A stretch of DNA of 6,580 nt from CAXMNX01 sp964194845. GTDB lineage: Bacteria > Pseudomonadota > Alphaproteobacteria > Rhodobacterales > Rhodobacteraceae. Shown here piece after piece: positions 1 through 4,664 of the stretch (positions are counted from its first letter, which is position 1; each line of letters begins with the position of its first letter). Where the stretch lies: positions 1-6,580 of the forward strand of contig CAXMNX010000108.1 in assembly GCA_964194845.1 (NCBI GenBank). Reading direction: 5' to 3'. The notes beneath the pieces were generated by a model. It saw only the letters and a list, made by a program, of their open reading frames with translations, was not told the DNA's origin and made no database searches. Position numbers and translations under genes: made by a program.

Positions 1-465
1 GGTCAATGCGGCTTCTGGTTTGCCAATCTCTTCCAGAATCAGCGCCAGCCCACTTATCGCGCCAAAATGGCGCGGGTTAAGCGCAAGTGTCTTGTGGATG
101 TCTTCTAGCGATAGCCCGAACTGGCCGTCCTGAAAAAACGCGGTCGCCCGCGCATTATAGCCCTCGGCAAACCCGGGCGCGTGGTCGATAAGGGCCGAGA
201 AATGCTGGATTGCGCCCGGCAGATCGCCCTCGGCCAAGGCTTCGCGCCCGCGATTATGCAGCAAATCCATCGCGTCCGAGCCGGACCGGGACCAAATATC
301 GTAAATACGGCTTTCGATCTGCGCCGCAGCCGCAGTGTCGGCCGATCTTAGACCTTCAAAAAGCGCCTCAAGCTCGGCCTCGTCGGCAAAAGCAAACGTC
401 AGGAAAACCAGACTTGCGCTCAATGCCGCAACGGCACATTTGAGGTGTGAAGGAATTCGTAGCAT
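1..465 (-). CDS. Exported tetratricopeptide-repeat protein, N-terminal part (runs off left edge)
   Basis: The reading frame is open from an ATG at 465 to the left edge, giving 155 residues with no stop, so the C-terminus is missing. It begins MLRIPSHLKCAVAALSASL and continues through FAFA then DEAELEA, a typical Sec signal peptide with likely cleavage after about residue 27. After a short acidic helix come TPR-like helical pairs at about residues 66-99 (NRGREALAEGDLPGAI), 100-133 (YNARATAFFQDGQF...ALNP) and a third starting near 134 (GAISGLALILEEIGKPEAAL). The protein is therefore probably periplasmic and serves as a protein-binding scaffold; partner and pathway cannot be told. No clear Shine-Dalgarno sequence precedes the ATG, but the signal peptide supports this start. 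It diverges from the SCP2 gene across 70 bases. Confidence 0.85.
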   Translation of the reverse strand, partial: MLRIPSHLKCAVAALSASLVFLTFAFADEAELEALFEGLRSADTAAAAQIESRIYDIWSRSGSDAMDLLHNRGREALAEGDLPGAIQHFSALIDHAPGFAEGYNARATAFFQDGQFGLSLEDIHKTLALNPRHFGAISGLALILEEIGKPEAALT

Positions 466-535
466 GACGCATGCTAGATTAACGTATGACGCCGGGATTG
501 CGACCCCCTCGGTGTCACGATGAAGGGAGATCGAC
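466..535. promoter_or_regulatory. Divergent intergenic region between TPR gene and SCP2-hydrolase unit
   Basis: These 70 bases separate two genes that point away from each other, so they must hold or adjoin the promoters of one or both. I could not find a convincing -35/-10 pair on either strand. A GCATGC palindrome sits near 469-474. The purine-rich AAGGGAG at 523-529 is the ribosome-binding site of the SCP2 gene, six bases before its ATG. Confidence 0.45.
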
Positions 536-826
536 ATGAGCGATGTAATTGACCAGGCGGTGGCCGCCCTGAATGAAAAGCTTGCCGACAGCGGTTTTGA
601 GGGAACAGCAAAATTCGTTATCGAAGATGAGGGTGCAATCATGCTGGACGCAAAGGGTGCGCGGGCTGCGGACGAGGACGCAGACGTGACGATGACGGCC
701 GATGCGGATGCATTCCGTGCGATTCTGGACGGCGAGTTGAACCCGACGGCGGCGTTTATGTCCGGCAAGTTGGCAATCGACGGCGACATGGGTGCCGCCA
801 TGCGCCTGGGATCGGTTCTATCCTGA
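536..826 (+). CDS. SCP2 sterol-binding domain protein
   Basis: This 96-residue protein is a stand-alone SCP2 (sterol carrier protein 2) fold. The visible pattern is the family's: an amphipathic N-terminal helix (VAALNEKLADSGF), a strand FVIEDEGAIMLDAKGA, an acidic stretch DADVTMTADADAFRAILDGE, and the C-terminal NPTAAFMSGKLAIDGDMGAAMRLGSVL, in which the helix after NP.AAFMSGKL..DGD is the signature part. The length is normal for a single-domain bacterial member. Such proteins bind hydrophobic ligands (lipids, acyl chains) in the cytoplasm; no catalytic residue is expected and the ligand here is unknown. The start is firm: AAGGGAG lies six bases upstream of ATG. Its stop TGA (824-826) overlaps the proposed CTG start of the downstream hydrolase, so the two are probably translated as a coupled pair acting on a lipid substrate. 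Confidence 0.92.
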   Translation: MSDVIDQAVAALNEKLADSGFEGTAKFVIEDEGAIMLDAKGARAADEDADVTMTADADAFRAILDGELNPTAAFMSGKLAIDGDMGAAMRLGSVLS

Positions 827-1755
827 GCGACGACGCACCATTTGACGTCGCACTTTCGGAGGGAACTTCGAGCGTCCGCGCATATTGGGCGGTTGCCGAT
901 GATGGCGTAAGGTTGCGGCTGGGACTTTGGGAGGCCGCAGCCCCGCGAGGCACAATCTTTCTGTTTCCCGGCCGCACCGAAATTCTTGAAAAATACGGTC
1001 GTGTTGGGCGGGAATTGACCGAAGCCGGATACGTGGTGCTTAGTATTGATTGGCGTGGGCAGGGGCATTCCGACCGGCTTATCGCCGATGCCAGACCTGG
1101 CCATGTTGGCCGGTTTTCCGATTATCAGCGCGATGTTGCTGTTTTCATGCAGGCAGCCACCGAACTGGACCTGCCGAAGCCGCATTATCTGGTCGCACAC
1201 TCGATGGGTGGATGTATCGGATTGCGCTCGCTTATCAATGGCTTGACGGTTGAACGCACGGTCTTCTCGGCACCGATGTGGGGTATCCACGTCGCACTAC
1301 ACCTGCGGCCGCTTGGGGACGCGTATTCCTGGGGAATGCGCAAGATCGGTGGTGCGACGAGTGTCATGCCTGGCACCCGCCCTGCCAACTACGTGACCTA
1401 CACGCCGCTTGCCGAGAACATGTTGACCACCGATCAGGATTACCATGACTTCATGATCCGACAGGCGGAATTGGCGCCTGAGATTGCTGTGGGTGGCCCC
1501 ACGGTCCATTGGTTTCACCAGGCGCATGTGGAAATGGCGTCGCTTGCCCTCGCACCCAGACCCGGGGGTCCGGTTCTGACTTTTCTTGGGACCCAGGAAC
1601 AGATCGTAGAACCCAAAGCCGTTCACGACATGCACCGAAACTGGCCGACGGCGCGACTTCAGCTGGTTGAAGGCGCAAAGCACGAAATGATGATGGAAGC
1701 GCTGCCGCTGCGCGGCCAGTTCATGCGCGGCATGTTCGCGTTTTTCGGAGCGTGA
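823..1755 (+). CDS. Alpha/beta hydrolase, lysophospholipase (PldB-like) family
   Basis: The frame encodes an alpha/beta-hydrolase fold enzyme, expected to hydrolyse a lipid ester such as a lysophospholipid or monoacylglycerol. With the CTG start at 823 it has 310 residues. Seen in order: a lid-proximal FLFPGRTEILEKYGR motif (about 47-60), DWRGQGHSDR (76-85), GHVGRFSDYQRDV, the nucleophile elbow AHSMGGCIG with Ser127, PMWGI, and AKHEMMME with the catalytic His287. The acid position GTQEQIVEP shows Glu259 where many relatives have Asp. The start is uncertain: the first conventional alternative is TTG at 913 (280 residues), but the frame stays open upstream and reads DDAPFDVALSEGTSSVRAYW then AVADDGVRLRLGLW, which resembles the N-terminus I recall for Rhodobacterales homologues. 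No ATG or GTG exists in that stretch; CTG at 823 overlaps the SCP2 stop as CTGA, with a weak GGGA at 808-811. Confidence 0.88.
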   Translation: MSDDAPFDVALSEGTSSVRAYWAVADDGVRLRLGLWEAAAPRGTIFLFPGRTEILEKYGRVGRELTEAGYVVLSIDWRGQGHSDRLIADARPGHVGRFSDYQRDVAVFMQAATELDLPKPHYLVAHSMGGCIGLRSLINGLTVERTVFSAPMWGIHVALHLRPLGDAYSWGMRKIGGATSVMPGTRPANYVTYTPLAENMLTTDQDYHDFMIRQAELAPEIAVGGPTVHWFHQAHVEMASLALAPRPGGPVLTFLGTQEQIVEPKAVHDMHRNWPTARLQLVEGAKHEMMMEALPLRGQFMRGMFAFFGA

Positions 1756-1792
1756 CCGCTAGAGCCTCGTCGGAAAATTGAAACCGAGGATT

Positions 1793-1833
1793 AAAAAATT
1801 AGTGAGGCGCGGTCTCACCCAGACCGCGCCTCA
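1793..1833 (-). terminator. Intrinsic terminator of the OmpA-family lipoprotein gene
   Basis: A perfect 13-bp inverted repeat (TGAGGCGCGGTCT at 1803-1815, AGACCGCGCCTCA at 1821-1833) encloses a five-base loop CACCC. Read on the minus strand, the stem is followed two to four bases later by six T (1798-1793), the classic intrinsic terminator layout, about 57 bases past the lipoprotein stop. Read on the plus strand the stem is followed by C-rich sequence with no T-run, so termination of the converging hydrolase transcript here would be weak. Confidence 0.88.
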
Positions 1834-1853
1834 GCCCCACCCAATCGACGCGG

Positions 1854-1871
1854 GCGACCGGGATCGGTCGC
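1854..1871. repeat. Short inverted repeat (7-bp stem, 4-base loop)
   Basis: GCGACCG at 1854-1860 and CGGTCGC at 1865-1871 are exact reverse complements around the loop GGAT. It lies between the lipoprotein stop at 1891 and the main terminator hairpin. With no adjacent T-run it is not a terminator by itself; it may protect the 3' end of the lipoprotein mRNA or be incidental in GC-rich sequence. Confidence 0.5.
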
Positions 1872-1890
1872 ACACAGCGTCAGAGCATTC

Positions 1891-2601
1891 TTACAATTCG
1901 TCGCCGCCGTTGTTCTTTCCGCCGGACTTGCCGGGGTCGCCCTCTTCGTCACCATTGCCGCGGCCGGAGTTCGGGTTATTGCCGTCGTCCTGTTCAGGTT
2001 CAGGATCGGGCTCCTGTGCCGGATCTTCCGTCGTCTCAGGTGGCTCAGTGAAGCTGTCAGCGATCGTTACTCTGGCCACAACCAGCTCCCGGCCTTCGTC
2101 GTCTTTGATCGGCGCAATGAAGGCATAGACATCTGTGACCGTCCGGCGATTGGCGCGCTCGCGGTCTTCTGTATCAATGACCGGAGCTTCTTCGCCGTAG
2201 GACACCATCGCCTCAAGGCGGCGGATATCAATGCCTTTCGAGACCAGATAGTCCACAGCATTGGTCGCGCGCCGTAATCCAATGTCTATATTATATATTG
2301 GGTTGCCGACTTTGTCGGCGTGGCCAAAGACGCGAAACTTGACGTTCGGATGGGCCAGAATCCAATCGGCCTGAACATCAAGGTTGCCACGCGCTTCGGC
2401 GTCGAGCGCATCGAGGTCGAACCCGAAGTTGACGACATAAGGCGTTTCAGCCCGAAACTTGAGCGACAGCGCTGTCAGGGCCGCCGGTTGCGGCACCTGC
2501 AACACTATCGCCGATCTGGAGATTTCAGAGGGCGCTCCGCAGCCGGTGAGAGCGGCTGCACAGAGCAAAGTTGAAACTACGCGGACGAACGAACCAATCA
2601 T
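1891..2601 (-). CDS. OmpA-family outer-membrane lipoprotein with acidic Gly/Asn-rich tail
   Basis: From the ATG at 2601 the product has 236 residues; a GTG at 2616 in frame would add five. It opens with a lipoprotein signal (MIGSFVRVVSTLL, then lipobox LTGC with Cys21). Residue +2 is Gly, not Asp, which fits outer-membrane sorting. Residues about 55-160 form an OmpA C-terminal-like peptidoglycan-binding domain: YVVNFGFDLDALD, then FGHADKVGNPIYNIDIGLRR with Asp96 and Arg111 at the places that hold diaminopimelate in this family, then ERANRRTV (Asn151, Arg152, Arg153). The usual N..LS..RA motif appears as NIDIGLRRA, a mild departure. From about residue 184 the protein changes to a low-complexity tail, first Pro/Glu/Asp then Gly/Asn/Asp. 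It likely tethers the outer membrane to the cell wall. It stands alone, with its own terminator. No strong ribosome-binding site is visible; GGTAAAG before the ATG is the best. Confidence 0.88.
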   Translation of the reverse strand: MIGSFVRVVSTLLCAAALTGCGAPSEISRSAIVLQVPQPAALTALSLKFRAETPYVVNFGFDLDALDAEARGNLDVQADWILAHPNVKFRVFGHADKVGNPIYNIDIGLRRATNAVDYLVSKGIDIRRLEAMVSYGEEAPVIDTEDRERANRRTVTDVYAFIAPIKDDEGRELVVARVTIADSFTEPPETTEDPAQEPDPEPEQDDGNNPNSGRGNGDEEGDPGKSGGKNNGGDEL

Positions 2602-2819
2602 CGTCTTTACCAACACTCGTTACAAAACAACAAACCGCGGGACACATGCGGCTTGTCGACTTTTCTAGGGCAAGAATATGGCGAGAATAGGGCGGAAAGT
2701 CCTAATTATGGCATCTTTGCCGTAATCTATGTTGCACAAAAATTGCCTATTGTTTCCCACCTGGGCGTTATTGGCGCGAATTGCGAGTTGATGAATTAAT
2801 TTTGGGCGGGGCAGCCAAG
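2602..2819. other. Intergenic stretch upstream of the lipoprotein gene
   Basis: About 220 bases between the lipoprotein start and the hairpin behind leuA. It is more AT-rich than its surroundings, especially around 2730-2805, and must hold the lipoprotein promoter on the minus strand, but I found no -35/-10 pair good enough to call. No RNA gene or credible small reading frame was seen. Confidence 0.4.
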
Positions 2820-2846
2820 AATCAGGCCGCGAATTGCGGCCTGATT
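2820..2846 (-). terminator. Hairpin terminator behind leuA
   Basis: AATCAGGCCGC (2820-2830) and GCGGCCTGATT (2836-2846) are exact reverse complements around the loop GAATT, giving an 11-bp stem that starts seven bases after the leuA stop on the minus strand. The stem ends in ATT and is followed by CTTGG, so the T-run is poor (about four T in seven bases). Position and stem strength make it the probable leuA terminator, possibly an inefficient one or an RNA 3'-end stabiliser. Confidence 0.7.
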
Positions 2847-2853
2847 ATGGCAA

Positions 2854-4425
2854 TCAACCGGCATCCTTGTAACTGACCTGTTTTACATCAGCATCCGGGT
2901 CGGACTTTTCGCGCCGCACCAGCAGGCGGTTCAGCGCGTTCACATACGCCTTGGCGCTGGCGACAACTGTATCGGTATCCGCCGACTGCCCCGTTGCAAT
3001 GCGCCCGTCTTCTTCCATCCTGACACTGACCGTCGCCTGCGCGTCAGTGCCCTCGGTCACTGCATGGACCTGATAGAGTTGCAGGTGCGCGTTGTGGGGG
3101 AAAAGCGTTTTAACCGCATTGAAGGTCGCATCCACCGGGCCGTCGCCCTGTGCGGTGGTCCGTTGTTCGGTGCCGTCGATGGATAAGATCAGATCGGCGG
3201 ACTGCGGCGCCTCGGTGCCGCATATCACCCGCAGGAACTTAACCTGAATGCGATCGTGCGCCTCGCCGGTTGCCTGATCGTGCATCAGCGCCAAAAGGTC
3301 GTCTTCAAAGACTTCCTTCTTCCGGTCGGCCAGCGCCTTGAACCGGACAAAGACGTCATTCAGCTGATTGTCGGCCAGTTCAAAGCCAAGTTCTTTCAGC
3401 TTCGAGCGCAAGGCCGCGCGACCCGAATGCTTGCCCATGACAATGTTGGTCTCGGCAAGTCCGACGTCTTCGGGGCGCATAATCTCGAACGTCTCGGCGT
3501 TTTTCAGCATTCCGTCCTGATGGATACCGCTTTCGTGGGCAAAGGCGTTTTTGCCGACGATGGCCTTGTTGTACTGGACCGCAAACCCCGACACGGTTGC
3601 GACGCGGCGTGAAATGTTGATCAGCTTGGTGGTGTCGATGTCCGTTTTATACGGCATGAGGTCACTGCGGACGCGCATTGCCATCACGACCTCTTCCAGT
3701 GCGGTATTTCCCGCGCGCTCGCCCAGACCGTTGATTGTGCATTCGATTTGCCGCGCGCCGCCTTCGACCGCGGCCAAGGCATTGGCCGTCGCCATACCAA
3801 GATCATTGTGGCAGTGGGTTGCGAAGGTGACTTCTTCGGCACCGGGGACGGTTTCGATCAGGCGCTTGATCAGAGCAGCGGATTCCCGCGGTGCGGTATA
3901 GCCAACGGTGTCGGGGATGTTGATCGTCGTCGCGCCTGCCATGATCGCAATCTCGACGACGCGACAAAGGTAGTCCCATTCGGTGCGCGTCGCGTCCATC
4001 GGCGACCATTGCACGTTGTCGCAAAGATTTCGTGCGTGCGTCACGGTTTCGTGGATCCGCTCGGCCATCTGATCTTTGGTCAGCTTGGGGATGTCGCGGT
4101 GAAGCGGCGAGGTGCCGATAAACGTATGGATGCGCGGTTGTCGGGCGTGGCGCACAGCGTCCCAACAGCGATCAATATCCTTGATATTCGCCCGTGCCAG
4201 CCCGCAAATCACAGCGCCTTCTGAACGTTTGGAAATCTCAGAGACAGCTTCGAAATCGCCTTCGGAAGCGATTGGAAACCCGGCCTCGATAATATCGACA
4301 CCCATTTCGTCGAGCAGTTGGGCAATCTCCAGCTTCTCGTTGTGGCTCATCGTGGCACCCGGAGATTGCTCGCCGTCGCGCAGGGTCGTGTCGAAGATCA
4401 ACACGTGGTCTTTTTCATTTGTCAT
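2854..4425 (-). CDS. leuA: 2-isopropylmalate synthase
   Basis: This cytoplasmic enzyme condenses acetyl-CoA with 2-oxoisovalerate to 2-isopropylmalate, the first committed step of leucine synthesis. It has 523 residues, the full length of the bacterial LeuA type. The TIM-barrel catalytic domain carries FDTTLRDGEQSPG (11-23, metal ligand Asp12 and Arg16), HCHNDLG (204-210, metal ligands His204 and His206), and NGLGERAGNTALEE (232-245, Asn240). The linker region shows GKNAFAHESGIHQDG (291-305) and GKHSGRAALR (331-340). The C-terminal regulatory domain, about 390-500, where leucine binds and feedback-inhibits in this family, is intact, with GDGPVDATFNAV (427-438). The start is well supported: ATG at 4425 preceded by AAGGGA (4439-4434) with an eight-base gap. 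Expression is probably governed by the leucine-rich leader immediately upstream, so supply is controlled both at the enzyme and at the mRNA. Confidence 0.98.
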   Translation of the reverse strand: MTNEKDHVLIFDTTLRDGEQSPGATMSHNEKLEIAQLLDEMGVDIIEAGFPIASEGDFEAVSEISKRSEGAVICGLARANIKDIDRCWDAVRHARQPRIHTFIGTSPLHRDIPKLTKDQMAERIHETVTHARNLCDNVQWSPMDATRTEWDYLCRVVEIAIMAGATTINIPDTVGYTAPRESAALIKRLIETVPGAEEVTFATHCHNDLGMATANALAAVEGGARQIECTINGLGERAGNTALEEVVMAMRVRSDLMPYKTDIDTTKLINISRRVATVSGFAVQYNKAIVGKNAFAHESGIHQDGMLKNAETFEIMRPEDVGLAETNIVMGKHSGRAALRSKLKELGFELADNQLNDVFVRFKALADRKKEVFEDDLLALMHDQATGEAHDRIQVKFLRVICGTEAPQSADLILSIDGTEQRTTAQGDGPVDATFNAVKTLFPHNAHLQLYQVHAVTEGTDAQATVSVRMEEDGRIATGQSADTDTVVASAKAYVNALNRLLVRREKSDPDADVKQVSYKDAG

Positions 4426-4433
4426 TGTCGGTT

Positions 4434-4514
4434 TCCCTTGTCCTTAGCTTTGCGGTCGGCGCCGTATCTCCTCTGAGCGGTCGCGCCAGATGGCACGCTC
4501 AGAGGCGGCTAAGG
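4434..4514 (-). promoter_or_regulatory. leuA leader RNA structure: Leu codons pair with the ribosome-binding-site region
   Basis: Two nested inverted repeats are seen on the minus strand. The inner stem is a perfect 10-bp pair, CCTCTGAGCG (4505-4496) with CGCTCAGAGG (4479-4470), with a small GCC/GGC stem in its loop. The outer pair is CCTTAGC (4514-4508, made of the last leucine codons and the Ser codon) with GCTAAGG (4448-4442). After a two-base mismatch, CTT (4519-4517, another Leu codon) can also pair with AAG (4439-4437), the first half of the leuA ribosome-binding site AAGGGA. The RNA from 4490 to 4426 has no UU dinucleotide at all, so there is no U-run for intrinsic termination. I infer a switch: a ribosome stalled on scarce leucyl-tRNA covers the left arm and frees the leuA binding site; otherwise the site is masked. 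Confidence 0.72.
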
Positions 4515-4576
4515 AGAAGAAGCAGGTCCGCGCGCAAAATAGCGCGTTCATTGGGGATATCGGTGACCTTGCTCAT
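4499..4576 (-). CDS. Leucine-rich leader peptide of leuA (25 residues)
   Basis: An ATG at 4576 opens a 25-codon frame that begins MSKVTDIPNERAI and ends ADLLLLLSRL before TGA at 4501-4499. Seven of 25 residues are Leu, five in a row (CTG CTT CTT CTC CTT, 4525-4511), and a further CTC directly precedes the stop. It lies 74 bases upstream of leuA on the same strand. This is the hallmark of a ribosome-mediated attenuator: translation speed across the Leu codons reports charged leucyl-tRNA. No Shine-Dalgarno sequence precedes the ATG; the predicted transcription start falls on the A of the ATG, so it would be translated as a leaderless message. The peptide probably has no enzyme function, though a separate role in trans, as reported for the rhizobial trp leader peptide, cannot be excluded. 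It is too short for most gene callers. Confidence 0.85.
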   Translation of the reverse strand: MSKVTDIPNERAILRADLLLLLSRL

Positions 4577-4583
4577 GGAGCAG

Positions 4584-4612
4584 ACGATAGAATTGCCAAC
4601 TGGCCTTGTAAA
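4584..4612 (-). promoter_or_regulatory. Predicted promoter of the leuA leader
   Basis: On the minus strand TTTACA (4612-4607) and TATCGT (4589-4584) are separated by exactly 17 bases, a good match in spacing and a fair match in sequence to a housekeeping sigma-70 promoter (TTGACA/TATAAT). Seven bases after the -10 element comes the A of the leader ATG (4576), the preferred start-site distance. It lies just downstream of the ABC ATPase stop, so leuA has its own promoter even though read-through from the transport genes is possible. Confidence 0.65.
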
Positions 4613-4664
4613 GAGAGGTTTGTGTGCGTCCGACCGACCGCATTGGCAGGTTTTTGCGGTTGTT

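Noticed and set aside
913..1755. Hydrolase starting at TTG 913
   Set aside because: It removes about 30 residues that read like the family N-terminus and leaves an 86-base gap with no ribosome-binding site of note; kept only as the alternative start.
1778..2128. Plus-strand frame rich in Ser and Pro
   Set aside because: It is the complement of the lipoprotein's low-complexity tail and crosses the terminator hairpin.
2729..2791. A 20-codon plus-strand frame (starts MLHKNCLLFP) with five Leu, resembling a second leader peptide
   Set aside because: No ribosome-binding site, no Leu run of the right density, and the downstream gene is on the opposite strand, so there is nothing for it to control.
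2829..2838. Direct repeat GCGAATTGCG also found at 2776-2785
   Set aside because: Ten bases only, and one copy is explained as the loop and stem edge of the leuA terminator.
3256..4224. Several plus-strand frames inside leuA
   Set aside because: All lie opposite an unmistakable full-length LeuA and have no recognisable domain.
4426..4514. Reading the leuA leader hairpin as a classical intrinsic attenuator-terminator
   Set aside because: No U-run follows the stem; the transcript from 4490 to 4426 has no UU. A Rho-dependent version remains possible but cannot be seen in sequence.
4637..4660. Inverted repeat ACCGCA/TGCGGT behind the ATPase gene as its terminator
   Set aside because: Six-base stem with a twelve-base loop and no T-run on the minus strand; too weak to call.
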